From the NCBI GenBank assembly GCA_024636215.1, contig JAGXHL010000092.1, positions 76,713-140,712 on the forward strand: 64,000 bases of DNA, in the 5' to 3' direction. A model generated the notes under the pieces. The model saw only the letters and a list, made by a program, of their open reading frames with translations. It had not been told where the DNA came from and ran no database searches. Positions 44,563 to 53,846 of the stretch are shown here, one piece after another (the first letter of the stretch is position 1; each line of letters opens with the position of its first letter). This stretch comes from Deltaproteobacteria bacterium. GTDB taxonomy: Bacteria > Desulfobacterota > Desulfuromonadia > Desulfuromonadales > BM103. Position numbers and translations under genes: made by a program.

Positions 44563-46749
44563 TCATTGCAGTTTTTCGTGCAGTTTTTCGTGCAGTTTTT
44601 CGTGCAGTTTTTCGGCCAACAGCTCAATCGTGTGCTTGACCCGCACATTCTTCTCCTGTTTTTCCAGGCCGCCGCGGATCTGCATCATACATCCCGGACA
44701 ATCCATGGCCACACAGGCAGCGCCGGTAGCCTCAATATCTTTGACCTTGTCATTGAGAATCTGCTTGGCGATATCAGGGTGGCTGGTGAAGGAGTAGGAA
44801 CCCCCAAAACCGCAACAGCGATCGCTGTGGGCCATTTCAGTTAGATCGTACCCCGAAGTTGACAGCAACTGACGCGGCTGCTCCCAGACCCCGGCACCGC
44901 GTTTCAGGTGACAGGAGTCATGGTAAGTCACCCTCTCTGCGTTGGCTGTCTCGGCCAGATCATTGGCGCCACCCAGTTTATCGGCAATAAAGCAGGAGAT
45001 GTCAATTGTAATCTCGGCGAGTCGTCTGGCCTTTTCTGCCCAGAACGGGTTGTCTTTAAGCAGATCGATGAAATCACGCTGCAAGGCCATGGTACAGGTC
45101 GGGCAGGAGGTGACCACATAGTCAGGATCATCCTGCAGCATGGCTGCGATATTCTGTTCCGCCATGGCCACCGCCGTCTCCCGGTCTCCCGAGTAAAGCG
45201 CCGGCACGCCGCAACAGCTCTGTTCCAGGGGCAGGGAGACTTCGACATCGAGATGATTCAACACCTTGACCAGATCGATCCCCATTTCCGGATAAACGAA
45301 ATCATTCAGGCAACCGGCAAAGATGGCCACCCGGTAGCGCGGCGTTGCAACCTTCTGCGGTACCTTTGGCCACAAGTCACGTAAAGGTTTATCGGCAATT
45401 GCCGGCAGCGTTCGCCACTCAGTGAGCCCGGAGAAAAACAGCGGCAGATGACGAATGGTGCGCTCGCCGCGTGTGACCGGCTTCTGCAGCAAACTGGCCG
45501 CACGCAACATGCCGTGGAACAGCTTGCGATTACGCATCACGTTCTTGAAAACCAGTGACTTGCCGGCACCGACGCCCTCTTCCTCACCAATGACCTCACG
45601 CAGGTGCAGGATAATGCTCTCCAGATCGATATTACTCGGACAGACGGCAACACAGGAGCGGCAACCGATGCAGGCACGTACCAGCTCCGAGGCGTTCTCC
45701 AGGCCATGGAAAAATGCCGTCAGGATGACGCCGATGGCGCTGATGTAGATGTGGCCAAAGACATGCCCGCCAACCGTCTGATAAACCGGGCAGACATTAG
45801 CGCAGGCACCACACTTGATACAACGCAAAGCATCCCGGCAGTGAGGCGATTCGGCCAGGGCACTGCGGCCATTGTCGAGCAGGACGATATGCAGTTCCTT
45901 GTTTTCGTCACCACAGGGGACCGCACCACGAATCCAGGTAATGTAGGAGGTGATCAGCTGGCCGGTGGCATTCTTCGGCAAGACGTTGATCACCCGATTG
46001 GCATCCGCAAGCGTCGGCACCAGCTTTTCCAGTCCGACCAGGGCCACATGAATTTTCGGCAGGGTGGTTGCCAGGCGCGCATTGCCTTCGTTGGTGACCA
46101 GGGCGATACCACCGGTTTCCGCGATGGCGACGTTGGCGCCGGTAATCCCCATCTCGGCATCAAGATAGGATTGACGCAGTTGCTCCCGGGCGACCTGAAC
46201 CAGATGCGGGATCTCTGCAGGTTCTTCTTTACCGGTCACTTTGCTGAACAGGTCGGCAACCTCTTCTTTAACCAGGTGAATCGCCGGCATGACCATGTGA
46301 CTCGGTCTTTCCCCGTTGAGTTGCAGAATCCATTCACCGAGATCGGTTTCCACCGCTTCCACTCCTGCGGCATGCAAGGCACGATTGAGGTGGGTCTCTT
46401 CGCTCGCCATACTTTTGCTTTTGACGACTTTATTGACACCGCGTTGTTGGGCAAGCTTGCAGATGTAATCATTGGCGGCAGCCGCATCCCGAGCCAGATA
46501 AACCGTCGCACCTGCCGCCTCGGCGTTGGCAATAAACTCGGCCTGGTATTTCGGCAGGTTGTCCCGCACCTGGTCCTTCATCTCACCGATAGCCTGGCGC
46601 AGAGCTTCAAAATCCTGGCCGGCAAAAGCAGCCTCACGAGCGATGACGTAGGCATCGGCGAAACGATGCAGAGTATCCTGCAAACGCGGCCTCTCTATGG
46701 CTTTGCGAACCCGATCCTGGTAATGACGACTACGATCTTGCTTATTCAT
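44563..46749 (-). CDS. lutB: LutB-LutA fusion, iron-sulfur L-lactate dehydrogenase subunit
   Basis: 728 residues from ATG at 46749, with GGCGG 8 nt upstream. The N-terminal ~300 residues are a LutB/LUD domain (GITGANVAIAETGGIALVTN). Two 4Fe-4S sites follow: CIKCGACANVCP and CIGCRSCVAVCPS. The last ~270 residues are LutA-like with cysteine-rich CCG modules (SCCGVPALYSGD, SCPTCTMAL, DRCCGFGGSYS, DCPGCMMQ). LutA and LutB are separate proteins in Bacillus. The last 16 residues, EKLHEKLHEKLHEKLQ, come from tandem 12-bp DNA repeats. With LutC it oxidises L-lactate to pyruvate at the membrane face of the cytoplasm. The operon has a GntR operator upstream. Confidence 0.88.
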   Translation of the reverse strand: MNKQDRSRHYQDRVRKAIERPRLQDTLHRFADAYVIAREAAFAGQDFEALRQAIGEMKDQVRDNLPKYQAEFIANAEAAGATVYLARDAAAANDYICKLAQQRGVNKVVKSKSMASEETHLNRALHAAGVEAVETDLGEWILQLNGERPSHMVMPAIHLVKEEVADLFSKVTGKEEPAEIPHLVQVAREQLRQSYLDAEMGITGANVAIAETGGIALVTNEGNARLATTLPKIHVALVGLEKLVPTLADANRVINVLPKNATGQLITSYITWIRGAVPCGDENKELHIVLLDNGRSALAESPHCRDALRCIKCGACANVCPVYQTVGGHVFGHIYISAIGVILTAFFHGLENASELVRACIGCRSCVAVCPSNIDLESIILHLREVIGEEEGVGAGKSLVFKNVMRNRKLFHGMLRAASLLQKPVTRGERTIRHLPLFFSGLTEWRTLPAIADKPLRDLWPKVPQKVATPRYRVAIFAGCLNDFVYPEMGIDLVKVLNHLDVEVSLPLEQSCCGVPALYSGDRETAVAMAEQNIAAMLQDDPDYVVTSCPTCTMALQRDFIDLLKDNPFWAEKARRLAEITIDISCFIADKLGGANDLAETANAERVTYHDSCHLKRGAGVWEQPRQLLSTSGYDLTEMAHSDRCCGFGGSYSFTSHPDIAKQILNDKVKDIEATGAACVAMDCPGCMMQIRGGLEKQEKNVRVKHTIELLAEKLHEKLHEKLHEKLQ
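44569..44616 (-). repeat. in-frame tandem 12-bp repeats at the 3' end of lutB
   Basis: Three exact units CAGTTTTTCGTG (44569-44604) and a fourth diverging at its last bases encode EKLH repeats. Because the unit is 12 bp, copy-number change keeps the frame and the stop codon. Confidence 0.9.
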
Positions 46750-46815
46750 GATGAACACCGCCAAACATTAAGAGTAATAAAAGTGGCTGTCTTGTTCGCG
46801 CACCCCGACTTGAAC

Positions 46816-47361
46816 TTATCTTTCCATCAGGTCATCCGAGAGACCTTCCATGAGTAGGATGTGCAATTCTGCAGGGCCGTGCACGCCGATAGTCAGAACA
46901 CGCTCGATATCGGCTGTGCGACTTGGTCCTGAAATATACGCGAGATAAGCCTGCGGCATCTGCTGATGAAACTTTTCAAGCAACGGGACAGCCTCATCTG
47001 CAGTGGCAAGAATTTTGCGAGGATCGAGAAGGACAAAATGCTTCTCCGGCAGCGTCGTTGCAATGCGGACTATCTCTGGCGTACTTTCGAGGACAACCGT
47101 CCCGGTCGCCGCGATAGCGAAGTTCGAGCCGGTAAGACCCGCTGCGGCCGTTGCGCCGTGCAGGCGAAAATCATCCTCGATAACATCCAGACCGGCAGAC
47201 TTGAGCCGTGCCGCCAGCCCTGAACGGCCGAGACTCGGACAGGGCGACAGCAACAGGCTGCCATCGGTCCGATCGACAACATATGAGACCAGCTCATCCA
47301 GTCCTGACAGCACCTGCACATCTGCGCCAACTTTCCGTGCGGCATTGATAAACGTTTCCAT
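46816..47361 (-). CDS. lutC: lactate utilization protein C (LUD domain)
   Basis: 181 residues from ATG at 47361, with GAGGGAG upstream. The whole protein is one LUD domain: SGLDELVSYVVDR, DDFRLHGATAAAGLTGSNFA near residues 83-102, ATGTVVLESTPEIVRIATTL near 105-124, and the end SRTADIERVLTIGVHGPAEL. It is the third subunit of the LutABC-type L-lactate oxidation complex. It is the first gene of the minus-strand operon, 66 bp before lutB. Confidence 0.92.
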   Translation of the reverse strand: METFINAARKVGADVQVLSGLDELVSYVVDRTDGSLLLSPCPSLGRSGLAARLKSAGLDVIEDDFRLHGATAAAGLTGSNFAIAATGTVVLESTPEIVRIATTLPEKHFVLLDPRKILATADEAVPLLEKFHQQMPQAYLAYISGPSRTADIERVLTIGVHGPAELHILLMEGLSDDLMER

Positions 47362-47385
47362 AGGCTCCCTCGTGGTATAACAATT

Positions 47386-47400
47386 ATTGGTATGACCAAT
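47386..47400. promoter_or_regulatory. GntR (LldR/FadR-type) operator in front of lutC
   Basis: A perfect palindrome ATTGGT-ATG-ACCAAT, placed 2 bp downstream of the lutC -10 box, where a bound repressor would block transcription. Near-identical sites are at 52491-52505 and 61512-61526. Confidence 0.75.
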
Positions 47401-47402
47401 TA

Positions 47403-47432
47403 ATGCTAGACTTTTCCTGAACAGTCTGTCAA
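47403..47432 (-). promoter_or_regulatory. sigma-70-type promoter of lutC-lutB
   Basis: On the minus strand, TTGACA (47432-47427), an 18-bp spacer and TAGCAT (47408-47403). The GntR operator begins immediately downstream. Confidence 0.65.
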
Positions 47433-47490
47433 GAATTAAACAAACGCTTTTCTATTCTTTAAGTCTGGATGTTAAAACATGAACCAGAAA

Positions 47491-47526
47491 TGAATCATGT
47501 GAATCACAAATGAGTCATTTGATTCA
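47491..47526. promoter_or_regulatory. array of TGANTCA heptamers, probable activator (UAS) sites
   Basis: Four heptamers start at 47491 (TGAATCA), 47500 (TGAATCA), 47511 (TGAGTCA) and 47520 (TGATTCA). Two more are at 47591 (TGATTCA) and 47703 (TGAATCA). The array lies about 150-180 bp upstream of a sigma-54 promoter, the usual place for an enhancer-binding protein. The obvious candidate is the sigma-54 activator encoded at 51088. Confidence 0.55.
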
Positions 47527-47671
47527 AAAACGCATCTTCTTTCCGCTCAGGGCTTTCCAGGAAGGGGTTGTTTGACAACCCCCATAAAAGTGATTCAATT
47601 ATGGCTCACCTCTCCCGCATCAAAAGCATTCACACAATGGGACAGGCCCCGTTTTACCATGTTTTCAAGGT

Positions 47672-47686
47672 TGGTACGGGACTTGC
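47672..47686 (+). promoter_or_regulatory. sigma-54 promoter of the thiolase operon
   Basis: TGGTACGGGACTTGC fits the -24/-12 consensus TGGCACG-N4-TTGC, with GG and GC separated by exactly 10 bp and one mismatch (T for C). It lies 41 bp ahead of the thiolase start. Confidence 0.7.
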
Positions 47687-47727
47687 GATGAGTTCCCAGT
47701 GATGAATCATCTTTACAGGAGGTTAAA

Positions 47728-48903
47728 ATGTCAGACATCTTTGTTGTAGCTGCTCGCCGTACACCCTTCGGCTCCTTTGGTGGCTCTTTGTCAACCGTTC
47801 CAGCCCCCCAGATGGCTTCCCAGGTTATCCAATTCATCCTGTCAGAAACAGGTTTGCCCGCAGAAGAGATCGATGAAGTCATCCTTGGCCAGGTCCTTCA
47901 GGGCGGCTCAGGACAGGCTCCCGCCCGACAGGCCATGCGCATGGCCGGCATCCCGGACAATGCCCACGCCATGACCATCAACAAGGTTTGCGGCAGCGGC
48001 CTGAAATCGATCATGCTGGCGGCCGACTCGATTCGTCTCGGCGATGCCGACATCGTCATAGCCGGCGGTATGGAAAACATGTCCCTGGCACCCTACCTGC
48101 TCCCTTCCGCCCGCTTCGGCCAGCGCATGGGCTCCGGGCAGATGCTCGATATGTTGCTGGTCGACGGCCTGCTCGATCCTGATACGGGCAACCACATGGG
48201 TGACATAACCGAGCAATGGATCGAGCGTCACCAGCTCAGCCGAAGCGAACAAGATGAATACGCCGTACGCTCCTATCGTCTCGCCCAGACGGCTTTGAGC
48301 AACGGCACCTTTACTGATGAGCTGGTACCCGTAACGGTCACGAGCCGCAGAGGCGAGGTGGTGGTTGACACGGACGAAGAACCGGGCAAGGGCAACATTG
48401 AGAAGCTGACCTCGTTGAGATCAGCCTTCAAAAAGGACGGCACAATCACTGCCGGCAACGCTTCCAGCATTAACGACGGAGCCGCCGTGGTTCTGATCGC
48501 CGGTGCTGAGTCGGTCAAGCAGCACGGCCTGAGCCCAAAAGCCAGAATCGTTGCTACGGCAAGCCACAGTACAGCTCCTGACAATTTTGCCGAGGCACCC
48601 GTCGACGCAGTCCGCAAGGTAGTTGATAAGGCCGGGCTGCGATTGCAGGATGTCGATCTGTTTGAAATTAATGAAGCCTTTGCCGCCGTACCGCTGGTTG
48701 CCATCAAGCAACTGCAGATTGATCCCGACAGGGTCAACGTCAATGGTGGCGCCGTTTCCATCGGCCACCCGATCGGCGCAAGCGGCGGTCGGCTTGCCGC
48801 AACCCTGGTGCGCGAGCTGAACCGGCGCAAGGCACGCTACGGGGTTGCCGCCCTCTGCATTGGCGGCGGTGAGGCCGTGGCCGCCCTGTTTGAAAACGTC
48901 TGA
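47728..48903 (+). CDS. acetyl-CoA C-acetyltransferase (thiolase)
   Basis: 391 residues from ATG at 47728, behind AGGAGG. The catalytic residues are C88 in [10 protein letters not shown], the His of [10 protein letters not shown] near residue 349, and the second Cys in CIGGGEA near 379. NEAFAAV is also conserved. It cleaves acetoacetyl-CoA to two acetyl-CoA; the reverse reaction is possible. The following CoA-transferase and 3-hydroxybutyrate dehydrogenase make a complete route from 3-hydroxybutyrate to acetyl-CoA. First gene after the sigma-54 promoter. Confidence 0.92.
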   Translation: MSDIFVVAARRTPFGSFGGSLSTVPAPQMASQVIQFILSETGLPAEEIDEVILGQVLQGGSGQAPARQAMRMAGIPDNAHAMTINKVCGSGLKSIMLAADSIRLGDADIVIAGGMENMSLAPYLLPSARFGQRMGSGQMLDMLLVDGLLDPDTGNHMGDITEQWIERHQLSRSEQDEYAVRSYRLAQTALSNGTFTDELVPVTVTSRRGEVVVDTDEEPGKGNIEKLTSLRSAFKKDGTITAGNASSINDGAAVVLIAGAESVKQHGLSPKARIVATASHSTAPDNFAEAPVDAVRKVVDKAGLRLQDVDLFEINEAFAAVPLVAIKQLQIDPDRVNVNGGAVSIGHPIGASGGRLAATLVRELNRRKARYGVAALCIGGGEAVAALFENV

Positions 48904-48926
48904 AAACCAAGTTTCAAGGAGAAAAC

Positions 48927-50294
48927 ATGAAGCCGATCTATACCGATGCAGAAAAAGCTCTGGAGGGACTGCTCCACGATAACATGACAATCGCCGCAGG
49001 AGGTTTCGGCTTGTGCGGCATTCCGGAAAAACTGATTCTGGCTCTGCGTGAATCCGGGGCCGGCGGCCTGACCATTGTCAGTAACAATGCCGGGGTCGAC
49101 GATTTCGGCCTCGGTCTGTTGCTACAGACCCGCCAGGTCAAGAAAATGATCTCCTCTTACGTTGGTGAAAATGCTCTTTTTGAGCAGCAGTTTCTGAGCG
49201 GTGAGTTGGAACTGGAACTGACTCCGCAGGGGACCCTTGCTGAAAAGATGCGCGCCGGCGGCGCCGGAATTCCGGCCTTTTTTACCCGGACAGGGTACGG
49301 GACGGTGCTTACCGAAGGCAAGGACATCAAAGAGTACAATGGCCTTGCCTATGTCCTCGAGGAAAGCATCACCACCGACCTCGCCATTATCAAGGCCTGG
49401 AAGGCTGACAAAGCAGGCAACCTGATTCTGCGCAAGACCGCCAACAACTTCAACGTTGCCTGCGCCAAGGCAGGACGGATAACAGTCGCCGAAGTCGAAG
49501 AGATCGTCGAAATCGGTGAGATCGACCCCCATCATGTCCAGGTTCCCGGGATCTATATTGACCGACTGGTGCTCGGCCAGAATTACGAGAAACCGATTGA
49601 ACAACGCACCGTCTCCGGAGCTGGTCTCTCGGCCAAAGGCTTCAACGAAACGCGCGAGTGGATGGCAAAACGGGTAGCACAGGAACTCTCTGATGGCGAC
49701 TACGTCAACCTCGGCATAGGCATGCCGACCCTGGTTGCCAATTTCATCCCCGAAGGCATCAACATCACCCTGCAGTCGGAAAATGGTCTGCTCGGGATCG
49801 GGCCCTTCCCGAGCGAAGATCGGGTTGATGCCGACCTGATCAATGCCGGCAAGCAGACCATCACCACGATCCCCGGAGCGAGTTTTTTTGACTCGGCCGA
49901 ATCCTTTGCCATGATCCGCGGCGGCCATGTTGATCTTTCTGTTCTCGGCGGCATGCAGGTCAACCGTTATGGCGACCTGGCCAACTGGATGATCCCCGGC
50001 AAGATGGTCAAGGGTCCGGGTGGCGCCATGGACCTGGTCTCAGGGGTTAAAAAAGTTGTGGTCATGATGGAACACAACGCCAAGGACGGCAGCCCGAAGA
50101 TCCTCGAGCATTGCGACCTGCCGATTACCGGACGCAACGTCGTCGATCTGCTGGTTACCGACAAGTGCGTTTTCAGCGTCGATGTCACTGACGGCCTGAC
50201 ACTGCTTGAAGTATCGCCCTTCTCCTCAATTGATGAAATCCGCGCAGCGACCGGTTGCGCCTTTACAATCGCGCCGGAGGTCAAGGGCGCCTGA
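48927..50294 (+). CDS. 3-oxoacid CoA-transferase with fused A and B subunits
   Basis: 455 residues from ATG at 48927, behind AAGGAG. The A half (about 1-225) has [18 protein letters not shown]. The B half (about 240-455) begins [19 protein letters not shown] and carries the catalytic Glu 285 in [12 protein letters not shown]. Most bacterial enzymes have two separate subunits; fusion in this order is like mitochondrial SCOT. It moves CoA from succinyl-CoA (or acetyl-CoA) to acetoacetate. It is 23 bp after the thiolase and 23 bp before the dehydrogenase. Confidence 0.92.
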   Translation: MKPIYTDAEKALEGLLHDNMTIAAGGFGLCGIPEKLILALRESGAGGLTIVSNNAGVDDFGLGLLLQTRQVKKMISSYVGENALFEQQFLSGELELELTPQGTLAEKMRAGGAGIPAFFTRTGYGTVLTEGKDIKEYNGLAYVLEESITTDLAIIKAWKADKAGNLILRKTANNFNVACAKAGRITVAEVEEIVEIGEIDPHHVQVPGIYIDRLVLGQNYEKPIEQRTVSGAGLSAKGFNETREWMAKRVAQELSDGDYVNLGIGMPTLVANFIPEGINITLQSENGLLGIGPFPSEDRVDADLINAGKQTITTIPGASFFDSAESFAMIRGGHVDLSVLGGMQVNRYGDLANWMIPGKMVKGPGGAMDLVSGVKKVVVMMEHNAKDGSPKILEHCDLPITGRNVVDLLVTDKCVFSVDVTDGLTLLEVSPFSSIDEIRAATGCAFTIAPEVKGA

Positions 50295-50317
50295 GAACTA
50301 ACGCTAAGGAGACCATG

Positions 50318-51076
50318 ATGGATCAACGAGTCGCACTAGTTACCGGGGCCGCCAGCGGCATCGGCCTTGCCGTTGCCGAAGCCCTTGCCAAGGACGGCTA
50401 CCAGGTGGTTCTGGCCGATGTCAACAGCGAGACGGGGACACAACAGGCAAACAGAATTGGCGGATATTTCATACAGGTTGACCTGACCGATGCGGCGGCC
50501 TGCAAGGCCCTGGTTGACGAAGCGGCGGCGAAGTTCGGTTCGGTCGACGTGCTGGTCAACAATGCCGGCATTCAGCATGTTAGTCCGATCGAGGATTTTC
50601 CGGTGGAAAAGTGGAATTTCATTTTATCCCTGATGCTGACAGCGCCCTTTTTGCTCACCAAATACTGTTGGCCGCACATGAAGAAAAAGGGTTGGGGGCG
50701 TATCATCAATATCAACTCCGTGCACGGCCTGCGCGCCTCGGAATTTAAATCGGCCTACGTTTCAGCCAAACACGGCATGACCGGACTGACCAAGACCGCC
50801 GCCCTGGAGGGCGGCCCGTTTGGCATCACGGTCAACTCAATCTGCCCGGCCTACGTACGCACCCCGCTGGTTGATAACCAGATCGACGCCCAGGCGAAAA
50901 CCCACGGCATCGCCCGGGAAGATGTGATTGAGACCATCATGCTGAAAAAAGCTGCAGTCAAACGCATGATCGAGCCGGACGAGATCGGCAAAGCCGCTCT
51001 GTATCTCTGCTCGGACGCGGCCAGCTGCATGACCGGAGTCGCACTGACCATCGACTGTGGCTGGACAGCCTGTTGA
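50318..51076 (+). CDS. bdhA: 3-hydroxybutyrate dehydrogenase
   Basis: 252 residues. AAGGAG at 50306-50311 favours ATG at 50318; ATG at 50315 is the other choice. It is a classical SDR: VTGAASGIGLAVAEAL (NAD loop), NNAG, Ser in NINSVHGLRAS, and catalytic YVSAK. The C-terminus GVALTIDCGWTA is typical of BdhA. It oxidises 3-hydroxybutyrate to acetoacetate with NAD+ in the cytoplasm. Last enzyme gene of the operon; the sigma-54 activator gene starts 11 bp later. Confidence 0.9.
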   Translation: MDQRVALVTGAASGIGLAVAEALAKDGYQVVLADVNSETGTQQANRIGGYFIQVDLTDAAACKALVDEAAAKFGSVDVLVNNAGIQHVSPIEDFPVEKWNFILSLMLTAPFLLTKYCWPHMKKKGWGRIININSVHGLRASEFKSAYVSAKHGMTGLTKTAALEGGPFGITVNSICPAYVRTPLVDNQIDAQAKTHGIAREDVIETIMLKKAAVKRMIEPDEIGKAALYLCSDAASCMTGVALTIDCGWTAC

Positions 51077-51087
51077 CCGGGAGAAGC

Positions 51088-52416
51088 ATGAATCAGGAAC
51101 TCCTTGAAATCGTCTTCGATAATGTTGCCAACGGCATTTATATAGTCGACGGCAGGGGTGTAACCATCAGGGTGAACAAAACCTACGAAGAGATGTCCGG
51201 CTTTACCAACGAAGAACTGGTCGGTCGTTCCCTTTACGACCTGGTCGGCCCGGACAATTACTTTTCCGGTTCGGCAAGCATCCTGGCCATAGAAAAACGA
51301 GCGCCCGTCACGGCCACCTATTCGACCCGTACCGGTCGTAAACTTCTGGTCAAGGGTCGCCCGATCTTCGGCGAAAACAATACAATTCGCTACATCATCA
51401 ACACCATCTGGGATCTGACCGTTGTTCAGTACAGCGAGAAAATTGACGCCGATACGGCACGAACCCAGATTTTGAACGAGGAAGATATTGTCACCTGCAG
51501 TCAGAACATGAGTGACCTGATCGACCTGGCACTCCGGGTAGCCGGAACCGATTCGACCATCCTGCTGACCGGTGAGTCCGGCGTCGGCAAAAGCCTTTTG
51601 GCCAAGATCATTCACCGCGCCAGTGAGCGTAAGCAGAAACCGCTTTTGCAGATCAATTGTGCGGCCATACCCGAATCGCTGCTCGAAGCTGAATTATTCG
51701 GTTACGAACCGGGCGCCTTTACCGGGGCCGACCGTAAAGGCAGGGCGGGCTTGTTCGAGCAAGCTGATGGTGGCACGATTTTTCTTGATGAGATCACTGA
51801 AATCCCAATTCATCTGCAATCAAAACTGCTGGGTGTCATCCAGGATCAGGCCTTTCACAAGATCGGCGGTCGGGGAGAAAAATCCGTTGATGTCAGAATC
51901 ATCGCTGCAACAAATCGCGATCTGGCCGCCCAGGTTGCCCTTGGCCGGTTTCGGGAGGATCTCTATTACCGGCTCAATGTGGTGCCGGTACAAATCCCGC
52001 CACTCAGGGAACGCCGCGAGGACATACCCCTTCTCATCCGCTATTTCATCGACCATTACAACCGGCGCTACAACAGTTACAAGCGCTTTACCGACAAGTT
52101 GATCGAAGAGATGACCTCATTACCCTGGAAAGGCAACATCCGGGAACTTGAGAATGTCGTCGAACGTATGATCGTGACCTCGACCGTCAGCGAGATAAAT
52201 TCACTCGGCCAATCCGGCGGCAAGACCCAACCAGCCGGTGGTGAAAGCAAGACTCTTGTCGACCTGCTGCATGACTACGAGGACACCCTGTTAATACAAG
52301 CCCGCAAAGAATATGGCTCAACGCGCAAGATTGCCGCCCACCTGGGATTGAGTCAGGCGACAGTGGCCCGTAAGTTGAAAAGGCTGCGCCAACGCAGACA
52401 GGCAAAGGAATTATGA
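51088..52416 (+). CDS. sigma-54-dependent transcriptional activator with a PAS sensor
   Basis: 442 residues from ATG at 51088, behind GGGAG; a TTG at 51073 overlaps the bdhA end and has no site. An N-terminal PAS domain (about 1-115; FDNVANGIYIVDGRGVTIRV) precedes the AAA+ domain: Walker A GESGVGKS, the sigma-54 contact loop GAFTGA, and Walker B TIFLDEI. The C-terminal Fis-type helix-turn-helix is TRKIAAHLGLSQATVARKL. It most likely activates the sigma-54 promoter at 47672 of its own operon in response to a small ligand sensed by PAS. Confidence 0.92.
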   Translation: MNQELLEIVFDNVANGIYIVDGRGVTIRVNKTYEEMSGFTNEELVGRSLYDLVGPDNYFSGSASILAIEKRAPVTATYSTRTGRKLLVKGRPIFGENNTIRYIINTIWDLTVVQYSEKIDADTARTQILNEEDIVTCSQNMSDLIDLALRVAGTDSTILLTGESGVGKSLLAKIIHRASERKQKPLLQINCAAIPESLLEAELFGYEPGAFTGADRKGRAGLFEQADGGTIFLDEITEIPIHLQSKLLGVIQDQAFHKIGGRGEKSVDVRIIAATNRDLAAQVALGRFREDLYYRLNVVPVQIPPLRERREDIPLLIRYFIDHYNRRYNSYKRFTDKLIEEMTSLPWKGNIRELENVVERMIVTSTVSEINSLGQSGGKTQPAGGESKTLVDLLHDYEDTLLIQARKEYGSTRKIAAHLGLSQATVARKLKRLRQRRQAKEL

Positions 52417-52456
52417 GGATCACAATAAAAAAACCTATAACAACGTTTGTTTTTTC

Positions 52457-52505
52457 TTGACCTGAAAGAAATCATTCGATACCGTTCAAAACTGGTCATA
52501 CCAAT
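52457..52505 (+). promoter_or_regulatory. promoter and GntR operator in front of the TRAP transporter genes
   Basis: TTGACC (52457-52462), a 17-bp spacer and a weak TACCGT (52480-52485) are followed at 52491-52505 by ACTGGTCATACCAAT. This is the inverse of the lutC operator with one change. The arrangement mirrors that at lutC, with the operator just past the -10 box. Confidence 0.6.
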
Positions 52506-52595
52506 TATTGGTCTTAACACATAGTGGTCATCGAAGTCTTTGACGGTAACAAAGTCAGCTCCACCAACCCGCAACCCCAATGAAGGAGGAACATC

Positions 52596-53753
52596 ATGAG
52601 AAGAATGAAAATGATTGTTGGCCTGCTGGTCATCCTCAGCCTGGCACTCGCCCCAACAGCGTTCGCCGCCAAACGTGAAAAGTTCGGCGTGGACAAACGC
52701 CACGAAGAAGTGAAAAAAGAACTGCGTACCATCAAGCCGTCAACGGAAGAATTCAAATGGAAAATGGTCATGCCTTGGAGCAAGGGTCTGTTATTCTTCG
52801 ATATGGCCCAGCACTTTGCTGATTCGGTCGCGCTGGCTTCTGGCGGACGGCTCGAAATCAAACTGTTTTCGGCGGGTGAACTGGTCGGCGCCATGGAGAG
52901 TTTTGACGCAGTCAGTAAAGGTCAAGCAGACATCGGGCACGACTGGCCGGGCTACTGGAAGGGCAAAAACGAAAACTTCGTCTCTTTCGCCTCGGTTCCT
53001 TTTGGTCTCGACACCGAAGGCTACAACATCTGGCTCTACGAGCGCGGTGGCCTCGAGCAGATGCAGGAACTCTACGGCCGTTACAACCTGTTCGCTCTGC
53101 CGGGTGGCAACGGCGGTCAGGAAATGGGCTTCTTCTCCAACAAAAAAGCCAGCAAAATGGCTGACTTCAAAGGCATGCGCGTCCGTACTCCAGGCTGGCA
53201 GATGGACATCATGAATTCACTCGGCGCCTCGGTCACCCCGCTGCCCGGCGGCGAAGTCTATCTTGCTCTTGAGCGCGGCGTCATTGATGCCGCCGAATTC
53301 TCCTCCCCGGCGATCAACTACCCGATGGGTTTTGACGAAATCACCAAGTACGTCATCGAGCCGGGCGTACATCAGCCTTCGGTCCAATGTGCCATCTTCA
53401 TCAACAAGGATTCCTACAACAAGTTGCCCGCCGACCTGAAATGGATCATCGACATCGCCGCTAAAGAGACCCAGCTCTGGTCGACCGCCTGGCAAGAGCA
53501 GTTGAATATCGAAGCAATCGCCAAGTTTAAAGAGAAGGTCGAGTTCGTCCGCATGGATGATGAAGCAATTACCGCCTTCGCCAAACGCACCAAAGAATAT
53601 CTCGAAGAGGTCAAAACCAAATTTCCCGACGTCAAAAAGACCCTCGATTCTCAGGAGCAGTTTAAAAAAGATTTCGCCGACTGGCGTGAAATCCGCAGCG
53701 GCCTGACCCCTTGGCCGATCGATGATTTCATCGAGGGTAAGCGGCTCCAGTAA
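52596..53753 (+). CDS. dctP: TRAP transporter substrate-binding protein (TakP/lactate-like DctP)
   Basis: 385 residues. ATG at 52596 follows AAGGAGG. A signal peptide ends in PTAFAA (about residue 25). The DctP fold shows ADSVALASGGRLEIKLFSAG, LPGGNGGQEMGFFSNKK and FKGMRVRTPGWQMDIMNSLG. GGEVYLALERGVIDAAEF follows; this form is shared with the 2-oxoacid/lactate-binding subgroup (TakP and relatives). The lactate genes in the same regulon point to lactate, or another 2-hydroxy or 3-hydroxy acid, as the ligand. It is periplasmic and precedes the two membrane subunits. Confidence 0.88.
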   Translation: MRRMKMIVGLLVILSLALAPTAFAAKREKFGVDKRHEEVKKELRTIKPSTEEFKWKMVMPWSKGLLFFDMAQHFADSVALASGGRLEIKLFSAGELVGAMESFDAVSKGQADIGHDWPGYWKGKNENFVSFASVPFGLDTEGYNIWLYERGGLEQMQELYGRYNLFALPGGNGGQEMGFFSNKKASKMADFKGMRVRTPGWQMDIMNSLGASVTPLPGGEVYLALERGVIDAAEFSSPAINYPMGFDEITKYVIEPGVHQPSVQCAIFINKDSYNKLPADLKWIIDIAAKETQLWSTAWQEQLNIEAIAKFKEKVEFVRMDDEAITAFAKRTKEYLEEVKTKFPDVKKTLDSQEQFKKDFADWREIRSGLTPWPIDDFIEGKRLQ

Positions 53754-53770
53754 CCCTTTTGCGTAATTTA

Positions 53771-53800
53771 TGCGGCGGGGACGTTAAAGTCCCTGCCGCA
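53771..53800 (+). other. hairpin between dctP and dctQ
   Basis: TGCGGCGGGGAC / GTCCCTGCCGCA pair over 12 bp (one G-T) with loop GTTAAA. No T run follows, so it more likely protects the dctP 3' end or partly attenuates, giving more binding protein than permease. Confidence 0.6.
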
Positions 53801-53846
53801 ATTTCGCCATTGGTAGAAGCACAGCGTTTCCAATATGAGGTTCTAC

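Noticed and set aside
45604..46857. 417-codon plus-strand open frame opposite lutB
   Set aside because: It lies entirely antisense to a well-supported iron-sulfur enzyme gene, has no ribosome site, and its composition reads as a shadow of GC-rich codons.
52500..52595. Sigma-54 promoter in front of dctP
   Set aside because: No GG-N10-GC arrangement with the consensus was found; the GntR operator and a weak sigma-70-type promoter fit better.
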